64,000 nucleotides of DNA from Gammaproteobacteria bacterium CG_4_10_14_0_2_um_filter_38_22 (GCA_002793195.1 PFPT01000032.1:1-64000); one strand, 5' to 3'; counted from the first letter of the stretch, positions 1 to 8,736 are shown. The notes: generated by a model not told the origin, from the sequence alone. Numbers and translations are program-made.

Positions 1-292
1 GAAGTACACTGCTCAACTCCCGTAGTGTTGGAATCAGCTTTGGCAAGTGATCTTGCATCGCCTCGCACACAGCTTTGCACCGGTCAGGAGGGCTGCGAAG
101 TACACTGCTCAACTCCCGTAGTGTTGGAATCAACTCTGGCAAGCGATCTTTCATCGCCTCGCACACAGCTTTGCACTGGTCAGGAGCGAGGCTGCTAAGC
201 ACACGGCTCAACTCCCATGGTGTTGGAATCAGCTCTGGCAAGCGATCTTGCATCGCCCCAATCACACTAGATAGTTTTTTGAGGTCATCAAG
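1..292 (-). repeat. In-frame tandem repeats, 96 and 99 bp units
   Basis: The segment beginning GAAGTACACTGCTCAACTCC starts at position 1 and again at 97; a more diverged copy starts at 196. Unit spacings are 96 and 99 bp (32 and 33 codons), so the frame of the minus-strand gene is kept. The 96-bp unit lacks one codon (SPPDRCK versus SLAPDQCK). The two leftmost units are nearly identical at DNA level, which points to recent duplication. More units probably lie left of the window. Confidence 0.9.
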
Positions 293-2179
293 CGAGAACA
301 GTAATGCTGCTAAATCTTTGAAGTTTTTTATCATAGATAACTTATTTGAAAGCAAGGTAAGAACGCAATGCACTTTTTCTGCATGATTATTGTGGATCCA
401 GATCACCCAGTTATCTACTGCTAATCCAACAACTTGAACAAAGGCAGTTTTCGCCTCATCACTTCCCAAAAGTGACCGAATATCTTGCTCAGAGAGCTGC
501 ATAACTTCAACAATCTGTTGATCTCCTCTTATATATGCGGCCGGCTGAATTCTAAATTGAGAGAGTAAAGCAGTTGTCATTGACCAGTGATCTTGACCCT
601 TTGCTTTTGCTAGTCGCGCAACATGCTCCTTATAAACAGCTTGAACAACCTTAAGCTCATTCGCCTTAGCTCCTTCAGACAAAGCAATCGTAAATAAAGT
701 ATTACGAACATCATCGTTCTGCACTAGTCTGCTTAATGTTTCTCCTCGTGTACCTATGCAGGTTTCCATCAAGTGGGCTTGAGAAATAAAAAACGCTTTG
801 CTCTCAGGGATGAACCCCTTTTTGACAAGCATCTCCAACACTGTATCAGCAGTATAAACAGTTTCCTGAGATAAAGTTTCGACTAAAACATTATTCTTTT
901 TTCTAAAATCCCTTACTGCACAAAAAGCAACTTTTGTATCTTTCCAAACATAAATAGTGCCTTCATCTAACTGACCAGCATCTAACTGACCAGGTTTTTC
1001 CATAGAAAATCTAACTTGATAAGGTACTGCTTTTTGAGAGGCTAAATTGATTAATAAGCTAATTTGTTCTTCAACTTCAGGAGGCACTTTTTGTTTTTCC
1101 TCAGGAGACAATCGATCATAGTACTCTTGAAACGCTTGAATCACTGAATACGTACCTGACCCTCCTTCTTCTTGCGTTCCTAGACCACCATGCGCATCGT
1201 TTCGCTTAAGGCCTTCAATCAGTTCTTGCAGCCGGCCAAACAGTGTGCTTTTATCGCGAGCAATTCTATTGTATTTTCTCCATGCTTCCCTGTAACCTCG
1301 CGCATTCTGATTATGCTCAAATAAGCGCTCTTGCTCTGTTAAAGTCAGGTACATACTTTCTGGGTCTTCCGATATATCGCAACAGGGGTTGACTATCTCA
1401 TCCAACGCATCAGTAATCTGGCGGCGAGGGTATGGGCTCTTGTTACTTTCCTCCTGCACTGAAACAGCCAATACAGCAACAGGAAATAAATAACGTCCAC
1501 TTTCAGAAAGGATGTGTGTACTTAGTATACCCTCAAGCGGTTGCTCAGCTAGGCTTTGAAAATCATCGTACTGGAATTCAGTCTCTATGCCTGGCATAAG
1601 CAGCTCAATAGGTGTTTTTTTGGTAATACCAGCTAGGCTTGTGGCCAATTGACATAAAAATAAAATGGCTGGATTATTTGGTAACGCCGTATAACCAATG
1701 GCTGTGCATCGGGTCTCTATCCAGTGATTTTTTAAAAAATCACCCAGAGCTTGTATAGTTAATGGCCTTTTTTGTAACGCATTTAATTTTTCAGTAATCA
1801 ATAGAGTTACGTTAGCATCGATGAGCGAACCAAAATCCTTAAATTCCTGTGGAGGTTGAGCTGAACAACACCATGCCTCGATTTTCTTTTGCGTGATTGC
1901 TTGAAAAAAAGCAACCTCTTTTTCCTCTTCTGAAAAGAAGCACTTTTTTGCTAGCATCGACTGCTCATTCTCGGGACGTGGAGAACCATCTTCAACACGA
2001 AGCAGAGCTTGAGCATTTAGTAGTAGTTGGACGCGATACGAAACGATGCAACCCTCTTTTTTTATCATCAAGAAATGGGCTTTTTCCTCAGTATCAAAAA
2101 TCACAAAGCTATTTTGATCTTCTGGCAAATTGGCCTTATCCAGAGGGATAATGCTTTCCTGTAACTTATAAAAAATCAT
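1..2179 (-). CDS. Large repeat-containing protein, effector-like, partial (C-terminus off left edge)
   Basis: An open minus-strand frame of 726 codons runs from an ATG at 2179 to the window edge with no stop; I translated it throughout. The first about 620 residues match no domain I recognise. They are mixed alpha/beta, with a Gly-rich stretch near residues 325-335 (AHGGLGTQEEGGSGTYS) and a small internal duplication (GQLDAGQLDE). The last about 100 residues are tandem 32-33 residue repeats with core KAVCEAMKDRLPELIPTL. Similar helical repeats (xxxLxPEQCxAVCEAxKDxLPxxI) occur in Legionella-type proteins, from memory. No signal peptide or membrane segment is visible. The ribosome-binding site before 2179 is poor. 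Effector function is inference from repeat style and context. Confidence 0.8.
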   Translation of the reverse strand, partial: MIFYKLQESIIPLDKANLPEDQNSFVIFDTEEKAHFLMIKKEGCIVSYRVQLLLNAQALLRVEDGSPRPENEQSMLAKKCFFSEEEKEVAFFQAITQKKIEAWCCSAQPPQEFKDFGSLIDANVTLLITEKLNALQKRPLTIQALGDFLKNHWIETRCTAIGYTALPNNPAILFLCQLATSLAGITKKTPIELLMPGIETEFQYDDFQSLAEQPLEGILSTHILSESGRYLFPVAVLAVSVQEESNKSPYPRRQITDALDEIVNPCCDISEDPESMYLTLTEQERLFEHNQNARGYREAWRKYNRIARDKSTLFGRLQELIEGLKRNDAHGGLGTQEEGGSGTYSVIQAFQEYYDRLSPEEKQKVPPEVEEQISLLINLASQKAVPYQVRFSMEKPGQLDAGQLDEGTIYVWKDTKVAFCAVRDFRKKNNVLVETLSQETVYTADTVLEMLVKKGFIPESKAFFISQAHLMETCIGTRGETLSRLVQNDDVRNTLFTIALSEGAKANELKVVQAVYKEHVARLAKAKGQDHWSMTTALLSQFRIQPAAYIRGDQQIVEVMQLSEQDIRSLLGSDEAKTAFVQVVGLAVDNWVIWIHNNHAEKVHCVLTLLSNKLSMIKNFKDLAALLFSLDDLKKLSSVIGAMQDRLPELIPTPWELSRVLSSLAPDQCKAVCEAMKDRLPELIPTLRELSSVLRSPPDRCKAVCEAMQDHLPKLIPTLRELSSVL

Positions 2180-2292
2180 ACGCACCCGAGTATAGTTTGG
2201 TATCGATAACCGACACTTTTAAGGAGTAAGGAGTCAGTATGAGTGAGAAAAGTTAAAATAATATTAAGTAATATCTTAAAATCTTTTCTAAC

Positions 2293-2785
2293 CTTTGCGC
2301 AGGACAAAAATTCATGCCGCAACCCCCTGAATCTGTGGATCTGGCTCAAAAAACGCCAATATCTCGCGAAATTTACCAATTTTCTTGAGCGGATTAAGAA
2401 GCAGTTCACGAATATAATCCAAACCATACCTCATATAACTACAAACAAATTGAAAATAAATTTTGCAATAACGTTATAATCAATCCGAAAATAACGCTGT
2501 AATCGCTTATACCGCGACGCAACATCTGCTCTTAAAATCATTGCCACGGCAATTTCGCTGAAGTTGATTGTTCTCACAATAAACAACGCTAGCAACATTT
2601 GTGTAAAACAATCTACTCGGCACTTGTTCCAAATAAAGATGTTTCCTAACATACCCCGTAACTTGCTGGTTTTATCCATTCCAATCTCCTTTTTGATGAT
2701 CGAAGATTGTATATGGATTTTTAAATAAATCAGCGGGCTATCTCATGCTTGAGTCAGTAAATTCAAATTTTTGTCCTGCGCAAAG
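2293..2785 (-). mobile_element. Internally deleted IS4-type insertion sequence (MITE-like)
   Basis: Perfect 20-bp terminal inverted repeats, CTTTGCGCAGGACAAAAATT at 2293-2312 and its reverse complement at 2766-2785, bound a 493-bp element. It is flanked by a 9-bp direct repeat TTTTCTAAC at 2284-2292 and 2786-2794, a clean target-site duplication. Only the two ends of a transposase gene remain inside. The element cannot move by itself but could be mobilised by a full-length relative elsewhere in the genome. Family assignment rests on the N-terminal protein fragment. Confidence 0.88.
2312..2679 (-). pseudogene. IS4-family transposase remnant, N- and C-terminal ends only
   Basis: The 82-residue N-terminal piece (2431-2679) begins MDKTSKLRGML and contains FIWNKCRVDCFTQMLLALF and a SRYKRLQRYF stretch, the N-terminal signature of an IS4-type transposase group common in Legionellales. 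It runs straight into a second piece in another frame (2312-2428, GLDYIRELLLNPLKKIGKF to a stop next to the left inverted repeat), which I read as the transposase C-terminus. The DDE catalytic core, probably 250 or more residues, is deleted and the two ends are out of frame. Non-functional. Confidence 0.75.
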
Positions 2786-2901
2786 TTTTCTAACTCTCTG
2801 TACATATAGAATTCTCTGTGCATGTTGAGTATAAGAATCACGATAGGTATAATTTTTCGACATTACTGTATTTATATGAAGAAAAACATAAGGTATTTTT
2901 T

Positions 2902-3204
2902 ATGGCAAAATCAGCAACTCATGCGTTATTTTTTATGGCTGCAATGCTTTCAGCGTCGGCTGCATTGCTGAAAATAGTGAATGAAAGATACAATGGTATT
3001 GAATTCTCTGCTAGCAACTATGAAATCTATACAAATGCTTCGTTTGCATTTTTTTGTGCTGGTCTTGCCGCTTTGTACCAAGAAGGAAAGATTTTAAAAA
3101 TTTTCAATCCCCTTAAAACATTTTTCAGACATGCGCTAAAAAACACCATAGCGACAACATCAGCAATTAACCCAGATTTAATAACTGATGTAATGCCCCG
3201 CTAA
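2902..3204 (+). CDS. Small hypothetical membrane protein
   Basis: A 100-residue product if started at ATG 2902, which follows an AAGG ribosome-binding site by about 9 bases. An in-frame ATG at 2818 would add 28 residues but has no good ribosome-binding site. Two hydrophobic stretches near residues 7-24 and 45-60 suggest two membrane segments, followed by a basic, Thr/Ala-rich tail. It lies 9 bases upstream of the rhomboid start and probably shares its transcript. The IS remnant ends 116 bases upstream and may have replaced the original promoter region. No family recognised. Confidence 0.6.
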   Translation: MAKSATHALFFMAAMLSASAALLKIVNERYNGIEFSASNYEIYTNASFAFFCAGLAALYQEGKILKIFNPLKTFFRHALKNTIATTSAINPDLITDVMPR

Positions 3205-3213
3205 GGATTGCTC

Positions 3214-3813
3214 ATGGGCATCAACAGCCTATTTAACACTTTTGAAACTGCCATTGTCGGATTAAAACAACACTTACCCATTTCAGCAGGATTGATTGGG
3301 TTGCTTTTTGTAATTCATATTTTAAATAGGATATTAGGATATCGATTAAATATACTGGGGATTTGGCCAAGAAAAAAATTCGGGTGGATTGGCATCCCAT
3401 TTTCACCATTTTTACACGGTAATTTTACCCATTTAATCTTTAATGCCCTGCCCTTATTTATTTTCTCTAATTTTATTTTGCTACAGGGGCTTTCCATCTT
3501 TATCACCGCCTCTATTGTCATTGTTTTATTGTCAGGCTTATTGGTGTTTGTTTTTGGACGATCTGGCATTCATATTGGCGCCAGCTCATTAATTATGGGT
3601 TATTTGGGATTTATTGTTGTTGGCATCTATTATCATCCCAACGCATTGTCTATTGTTATTGGTCTTACCTGTATTATTTATTTCAGCGGGATGTTCATTA
3701 ATATATTTCCATCTTCTGATAAACAAGTTTCATGGGAAGGTCATTTTCTTGGATTACTATCCGGCATTGCAACAGCGTATTTAATGCCCTACCTGATGAC
3801 AACCACATTTTAA
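3214..3813 (+). CDS. Rhomboid-family intramembrane serine protease
   Basis: A 199-residue polytopic membrane protein with the rhomboid landmarks: an HLIFN motif in the second membrane segment, the nucleophile motif GASS around residue 120, and the catalytic histidine in GHFLGLLSG near residue 176. Ser and His form the catalytic dyad within the membrane. I prefer ATG 3214, six bases after AGGA, over the upstream TTG at 3208. The small membrane protein ends just upstream, so the two are probably co-transcribed. Rhomboids cut single-pass membrane proteins; the substrate here is unknown. The length is typical of minimal six-segment rhomboids. Confidence 0.85.
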   Translation: MGINSLFNTFETAIVGLKQHLPISAGLIGLLFVIHILNRILGYRLNILGIWPRKKFGWIGIPFSPFLHGNFTHLIFNALPLFIFSNFILLQGLSIFITASIVIVLLSGLLVFVFGRSGIHIGASSLIMGYLGFIVVGIYYHPNALSIVIGLTCIIYFSGMFINIFPSSDKQVSWEGHFLGLLSGIATAYLMPYLMTTTF

Positions 3814-3818
3814 TTTTT

Positions 3819-6800
3819 TTATATTTTCTCAACCGAATGTTTTTCAAATAAATAAGTAACCCATAAATTTGCAAGCGTTTCTTGCATTTTATTTTGACCC
3901 AAACGATCATCCAAGTGATCAATATCAATCAATTCCATGGGCTGATGCTGCCAAGAACAAGCATAAACAGCCTTGGTACGTTTTCCTGTGCTTGGATCAA
4001 TCTGCCATTGCAAACACTGCGCACACACTCCTTTTAACATACATTGCATAGAACCATAAACGGAGCCTGTAAATTTGACTGCTTGATGAAAATGATTTTT
4101 TAATGTTGTCTGATGTGCGTGCTGAATAGTTTTTAATAATAAAGCATCTCCAATCACAGTAACGGATTTTATTTTTTCCAAATTTATTTTTTGTAAAATC
4201 TGAATGATCTCATCATTATTTTTACAAACATACGATTCATCCGCTATTGCATGAATACGATTTTCCGCAAAAAGATCAGTTGTATTAACAACAAAAATAA
4301 TCTGATGTCCGGATTTTTTTAACGCAGACCCCACTGATAATAAATAAGGAATTGCCATTGCATTACCCACAATCAAAATAGTTTCTGTTGTTTGCGGTAT
4401 GTTAATTTTAGAACCGGTTGGTCCCATAATAGCAATGGCCTGCCCTACTTGAAACGTAGCCACTAACTTTGTGCTAGCGCCTTTCTCGAAAATAAAAAAA
4501 GACAGTTGATCTGGATATTTTTTATCAAAAATACCCAGCGCTGATATGGTTTCAGTTTGCAATCGTGTGTCACCAACAAAAGGTGCTGCCGTTTCATAGT
4601 TTTGAATGCGGTAAAATTGCCCTGGTTTAAAGTGTTTTGCAGCAAGCGGTGCCTTAACGCTAAGCTCAATAATGTAATTTGTATGCCGTTTTATCGAAAT
4701 CACTTCTGCTGATAACAAAGATTTTATTTTTTGTGAAAAAGAAAAATAATCCGTTTGATCTGGGTTTTCCAATTGCGTTTTCAATACCGCCATGATTTTA
4801 GGGTAACCGCGTTTTGCTGATGCAATTGCTTTCACAACACTGCCATGAAAAACAGGGTGCGTATCACCTAAAAAACTAACCTTGTGATGATCGCGATCAT
4901 AACTCGTTAAAATACCAAATGGTTCTGATTTAACGTGTCCTCTATTTTCAGCAGGAATCAACGTATCATCAATATCTTCATAACTTTGGTAGGCATCCGC
5001 ACTGCGTTCAAATGTGCCACGATGCTCAAACTCATAGGCAATATTTGGTTTCGCACCGGTTGCCACAAACAGCGCTTTTGCCGGCAATGTTTTTGTTTCC
5101 GTTGAAAAAATCCATTGACCAAATTCATCTTGCACACGTGAATGACAAGTTAACCCTGCTGTCGAACCGTACTCGTCTAACAGTACAGCTGCTGGCTCTA
5201 ATCCTTCAGCATAATAAATACCTTCTTGTAAGGCTTTTGTTAATTCTTCATGATTGCGTTGATAAGCAGGTGACTCTTGAATACTTTTACGATACGCAAT
5301 CGTGACACCACCCCACTCTCGAATCAATCGATTTAATTGAGGCGCGCGGTTTTCTTTTTTAGCTTGGATGCGTTCAGCCATTATTTTTTCAGCATGAGAT
5401 AAATGCTCATCGAGAACAGATAAGTCATGCGCATCAAAATATGCGCGTAAAGCGTTTTCTCCAAATTCAGATTTTAAAATATGATAACGCTGATGTGTCT
5501 TTTCAACTTGCACAATGTAATAGGCTTGCACTTCTGTTGCTGTATCTACGCCAGTTAATCCACCCCCAATCACTACAGCAGGTAATTGCACTTGAATGTT
5601 AGCCAAACTGCTTTTTTTAATAGCGCCACTGAGTTGCAACGTCATAAGGAAATCGTTAGCTTGACGCATACCTGGCGCCAAACTATTGGGAATGGGTAAT
5701 TCACGCGATAATCCTGCGCCCACTGCAATAGCAAGATGATGAAATCCTAATGACCAAGCATTTTCAACAGTCATGGTGCCGCCAAATCGGACATTACCAA
5801 ATAATTGAAAACAAGGTCTGCGCGCCAAACTCAAATAGACTAATTTTAAAAAATTTTTATCCCAACGGACGGTAATACCATATTCAGAAACACCGCCAAA
5901 TCCTGACATAATACGATCATCTAACGATTCACAAATGGCAGAAAATGTTTTAATGGGTTTGTTGAGCAATTGAGTCGGCAGCGGCTCAATTTTTAAACCA
6001 TCACAACCAACCACAGCACACCCTTCCATTAATAAGTGATGCGCCAAGGTAAAACCAGCAGGGCCCATTCCCATCACTAATATATTTGTACTGTTGTAAT
6101 GTTTTGGCAGTATCTGTGTTTGACGCAATGGATTCCATCGAATCAATAAATCATAAATTTCAACACCCCAAGGTAAATTCAACACATCCGTTAACACACG
6201 GGTTTCAATTTCAGGAATATTCACAGGATCTTGTTTTTGATAAATACAAGCTTTCATGCAGTCATTGCAAATACGATGACCTGTTACCGCACAAAAAGGA
6301 TTGTCTATGGTCACAATGGCTAACGCACCGATACCAAATCCATTTTTTTTCACAACATGCATTTCAGAAATTTTTTCTTCAAGCGGACAACCCGTTAAAA
6401 GATCACCTGCCGGATTGGTTTTTAATCCCATTTCTGGATTATTTTTTTTAACTGGAAATCCTTTTGAGCAAAAATCACCTTCATTTTTATGGCAATAAAC
6501 ACAATAATGAATTTCATCAAGCACTTCACGCAGTGGCATACGTTGATCGGTTAATTTAAAACCATCTCGTTCTCGCTGAGATAAAATAGGCGCCTCAAAT
6601 CGTCCAAACACATCATTTTCAACCGGCACCATCGGCACCAAATTTTCATAATTTTTTTTCTGCGCCTGATGAAAACTGCTCCAGTTTTCAGTCATGTGAC
6701 GCCCTGCTTCACATTGCATCGCCAATGCGCACCAATGCGTTAATTTTTCGATTTCATTTTGATAATGATTTTTATCGGATAAAAACAACAAGCCCAATTT

Positions 6801-7217
6801 AGCTACTGCCAATTCAATATCATTATTTTGCTCAATCTGTTTTTCAAGCCATTTATTTAATGATTCAAATTGTGCAATATCTGTTACTGTTTTTAATAAT
6901 CGTTTTGCCTGATGCACATAATGATCTTTGAATTGAAAAATGGGATCGTGATGATGCGTTGCTTGATATAAAGCAGAGACTTCCAGTTCAATACCAAACA
7001 GTTGTGCAATGTATTTTTCCAGTATAGAAGCGCTGGCAATAATCCACTCGCTTGATTGAGCAGCAGTCAATTTTCCAGCGCGATAACACTTGAGTTGTTC
7101 TGCCAATTCAGGGTTCGTTTGCGCAAGAAAATGGACGAAATGCGCGTCTAATTTTTCAAGACCCGCGGTTGTAAATAGCTCTGGGAAATTGAACTGTTTC
7201 AGTTGCAATACTGTCAT
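3819..7217 (-). CDS. Giant FAD/NAD(P) oxidoreductase with Fe-S motifs and PyrK-like C-terminal half
   Basis: A 1132-residue protein. Residues 1-230 are helical with no recognised domain. A cysteine-rich segment follows (CVYCHKNEGDFC at 239-250, further Cys at 277, 309, 317, 320, 324), laid out like the Fe-S segment ahead of GltD-type flavoenzymes. Two dinucleotide folds come next: GMGPAGFTLAHHLL near 383 for FAD and GGGLTGVDTATE near 551 for NAD(P). The last about 270 residues resemble the dihydroorotate dehydrogenase electron-transfer subunit: an FAD-binding barrel (FKPGQFYRI), an NAD-binding part (MGPTGSKINI), and a Cys cluster (CMLKGVCAQC) near 1065 able to hold [2Fe-2S]. It probably moves electrons between NAD(P)H and an unidentified acceptor. 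Monocistronic, starting next to a divergent small gene. Confidence 0.85.
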   Translation of the reverse strand: MTVLQLKQFNFPELFTTAGLEKLDAHFVHFLAQTNPELAEQLKCYRAGKLTAAQSSEWIIASASILEKYIAQLFGIELEVSALYQATHHHDPIFQFKDHYVHQAKRLLKTVTDIAQFESLNKWLEKQIEQNNDIELAVAKLGLLFLSDKNHYQNEIEKLTHWCALAMQCEAGRHMTENWSSFHQAQKKNYENLVPMVPVENDVFGRFEAPILSQRERDGFKLTDQRMPLREVLDEIHYCVYCHKNEGDFCSKGFPVKKNNPEMGLKTNPAGDLLTGCPLEEKISEMHVVKKNGFGIGALAIVTIDNPFCAVTGHRICNDCMKACIYQKQDPVNIPEIETRVLTDVLNLPWGVEIYDLLIRWNPLRQTQILPKHYNSTNILVMGMGPAGFTLAHHLLMEGCAVVGCDGLKIEPLPTQLLNKPIKTFSAICESLDDRIMSGFGGVSEYGITVRWDKNFLKLVYLSLARRPCFQLFGNVRFGGTMTVENAWSLGFHHLAIAVGAGLSRELPIPNSLAPGMRQANDFLMTLQLSGAIKKSSLANIQVQLPAVVIGGGLTGVDTATEVQAYYIVQVEKTHQRYHILKSEFGENALRAYFDAHDLSVLDEHLSHAEKIMAERIQAKKENRAPQLNRLIREWGGVTIAYRKSIQESPAYQRNHEELTKALQEGIYYAEGLEPAAVLLDEYGSTAGLTCHSRVQDEFGQWIFSTETKTLPAKALFVATGAKPNIAYEFEHRGTFERSADAYQSYEDIDDTLIPAENRGHVKSEPFGILTSYDRDHHKVSFLGDTHPVFHGSVVKAIASAKRGYPKIMAVLKTQLENPDQTDYFSFSQKIKSLLSAEVISIKRHTNYIIELSVKAPLAAKHFKPGQFYRIQNYETAAPFVGDTRLQTETISALGIFDKKYPDQLSFFIFEKGASTKLVATFQVGQAIAIMGPTGSKINIPQTTETILIVGNAMAIPYLLSVGSALKKSGHQIIFVVNTTDLFAENRIHAIADESYVCKNNDEIIQILQKINLEKIKSVTVIGDALLLKTIQHAHQTTLKNHFHQAVKFTGSVYGSMQCMLKGVCAQCLQWQIDPSTGKRTKAVYACSWQHQPMELIDIDHLDDRLGQNKMQETLANLWVTYLFEKHSVEKI

Positions 7218-7265
7218 GGTAGGATAGCCACGTTATAATCGTTTAGCACAAAGGCATTGTACCAA

Positions 7266-7442
7266 ATGAAGAACATAGATAAACAATTTGTCAGTGAAAT
7301 TGATAAAAAGATGGCAGAATTTGATGCGACACACGCCAAATCGGTATCGCAACAAGCTGAAATCAACAAATATCAGAAAATTAATCACCTGCGCGATGTA
7401 TCAACAACAAGTGACAACACAAAAGATGATCTGTGGGATTAG
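7266..7442 (+). CDS. Small conserved-looking hydrophilic protein (58 aa)
   Basis: Begins MKNIDKQFVSEIDKKMAEFD, highly charged, no signal or membrane segment. ATG 7266 is preferred over TTG 7257 because AAAGG at 7250-7254 is too close to the TTG. It is divergent from the giant oxidoreductase and convergent with grxD, with only 10 bases between stops. I believe short proteins of this type occur beside grxD in Legionella-like genomes, but cannot confirm it. Function unknown. Confidence 0.6.
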   Translation: MKNIDKQFVSEIDKKMAEFDATHAKSVSQQAEINKYQKINHLRDVSTTSDNTKDDLWD

Positions 7443-7452
7443 TATCGACTGA

Positions 7453-7758
7453 TCACACTGATAATTTTTTCTGTAATTCGCCACTTTCGTACAATTCAGT
7501 GATGATATCGCATCCACCAACGAATTCACCGCGAATATATAACTGCGGAATGGTTGGCCAATGACTAAAATCTTTAATGCCTTGACGCAAGACATCACTT
7601 GCCAATACATTCACGTCTTTAAACGGTACGTCACATGATTGCAATATATGCACAACCTTGCCCGAAAAACCGCATTGCGGAAAGTCGGCTGTGCCTTTCA
7701 TGAATAAAACAACCTGATTTTCTTCAATGATTTTTTTAATCTCGTTTTCGGTATTCAT
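7453..7758 (-). CDS. grxD: Monothiol glutaredoxin GrxD
   Basis: A 101-residue protein with the monothiol CGFS active site ([10 protein letters not shown]), the conserved MKGT lysine that contacts glutathione, and [19 protein letters not shown] of the glutathione/Fe-S site. Family members bind a [2Fe-2S] cluster as a dimer with two glutathiones and deliver it to Fe-S proteins. Length is normal (about 105-115). The start ATG follows an AAAGG box. Transcribed away from fdxA; both handle Fe-S chemistry. Confidence 0.96.
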   Translation of the reverse strand: MNTENEIKKIIEENQVVLFMKGTADFPQCGFSGKVVHILQSCDVPFKDVNVLASDVLRQGIKDFSHWPTIPQLYIRGEFVGGCDIITELYESGELQKKLSV

Positions 7759-7926
7759 TTTTATTTACCTTTGAAGTTAATTTCGCCAAACATACTACCA
7801 TTTTTACCTTTTCAGTCTATGATTTTAATTCTATAATTTGCTCTCGTCGGATCTTGATTCAGTACTTTTCCGCTCTCTTTACAGACATAAATTTAATTTA
7901 TGCCATTTTAAAATAAGGATGCACGC

Positions 7927-8250
7927 ATGACTTTCGTTGTTATCGACAACTGTATTAAATGTAAATACACCGATTGTGTTGAAGTTTGCCCTGTAGATTG
8001 TTTTCGCGAAGGGCCCAATATGTTAGTGATCGACCCAGACGAATGCATAGATTGCAATTTATGCGTACCAGAGTGCCCTATCGATGCGATTTACGCAGAA
8101 GATGACCTGACAGATGATAAAAAACAATTCGTTGAACTGAACAAGAAGTTAGCCAAACAATGGCCCATGATCACAGCCATGAAAGCAGCACCCGCAGATG
8201 CCGATCAATGGAAAGATAAAGAAAATAAGCTGCAATATCTTGAAGAATAG
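7927..8250 (+). CDS. fdxA: Seven-iron ferredoxin FdxA
   Basis: A 107-residue ferredoxin with two cluster motifs: an N-terminal [18 protein letters not shown] region holding the [3Fe-4S] site (with later Cys of the second motif) and [15 protein letters not shown] for the [4Fe-4S] site. The C-terminal helical extension with [11 protein letters not shown] and WP is typical of the proteobacterial FdxA type. Cytosolic low-potential electron carrier. ATG 7927 is preceded by AAGGATGCACGC. Single gene, about 170 bases from divergent grxD. Confidence 0.96.
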   Translation: MTFVVIDNCIKCKYTDCVEVCPVDCFREGPNMLVIDPDECIDCNLCVPECPIDAIYAEDDLTDDKKQFVELNKKLAKQWPMITAMKAAPADADQWKDKENKLQYLEE

Positions 8251-8258
8251 CCATTTTA

Positions 8259-8307
8259 ATCAATAAGTTATAAAACAAAGCACTGGTGAATTATCTAACT
8301 TATTGAT
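8259..8307. repeat. 12-bp perfect inverted repeat after fdxA
   Basis: ATCAATAAGTTA at 8259-8270 pairs perfectly with TAACTTATTGAT at 8296-8307, with a 25-base loop. It starts 8 bases after the fdxA stop. There is no T-run after it, so a classical terminator is not supported; an mRNA 3' stem or a protein-binding site is possible. The rest of the interval up to 8496 shows nothing clear. Confidence 0.6.
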
Positions 8308-8496
8308 ATAAAAAACAAAGCAAACAAAGTCACCCAAACTGCCGTTTAACGCTTGCATTCGTAATCGCTTTATTGTACAGTTGTTGCTCATTAAGGACAT
8401 GCGGTTTTAAACAGGAGTTTTTATTTTATAAATAAACAAGTTAGCGCTAAATTTTGAAGTAAGGCATTAACTTAAATTACTACTGGGGAAAATATC

Positions 8497-8676
8497 ATGT
8501 TGAAGATGTCGACTGTTGAAGCAAGAGAAAATTTTTCTGAAATGATTAATCAAGCCGCTTACGGCAACCAACGTGTTGTATTAACGCGTCGTGGCAAGCC
8601 ACTTGTTGCTGTTATTTCACTTCAAGAATTAGAAGAAGGCACTCAAGCTAATCATTCACCACTGGATGCTGAATAA
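8497..8676 (+). CDS. Phd/YefM-family antitoxin, orphan
   Basis: A 59-residue protein just under common ORF length cut-offs. The sequence around STVEARENFSEMINQAA and RVVLTRRGKPLVAVIS matches the Phd/YefM antitoxin N-terminal DNA-binding fold. GGGGAA sits 6 bases before ATG 8497. The usual C-terminal toxin-binding extension is short (about 15 residues, EGTQANHSPLDAE). No toxin gene follows: the next gene is convergent and separated by a terminator. Probably a stand-alone regulator or a relic of a toxin-antitoxin pair. Confidence 0.82.
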   Translation: MLKMSTVEARENFSEMINQAAYGNQRVVLTRRGKPLVAVISLQELEEGTQANHSPLDAE

Positions 8677-8736
8677 GCTTTCTTGATAACAGGTAAGTGT
8701 CTCTATATTTTTCACCTTTTTCCTGTTGTTGATATT

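Noticed and set aside
1-292. Regular ~96-99 bp repeats considered as a CRISPR-like array
   Set aside because: Units are contiguous with no unique spacers and are in frame with a long ORF.
75-386. 103-codon plus-strand ORF
   Set aside because: Antisense shadow of the repeat region of the minus-strand gene; its own repeat pattern follows from that array.
2176-2427. 83-codon minus-strand ORF beside the IS remnant
   Set aside because: It spans host DNA and IS in a frame that matches neither transposase end.
2243-2479. Plus-strand ORF inside the IS remnant
   Set aside because: It crosses the element boundary and is antisense to transposase pieces.
8259-8307. Inverted repeat as an fdxA terminator
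   Set aside because: No T-run follows and the loop is 25 bases; kept only as a repeat.
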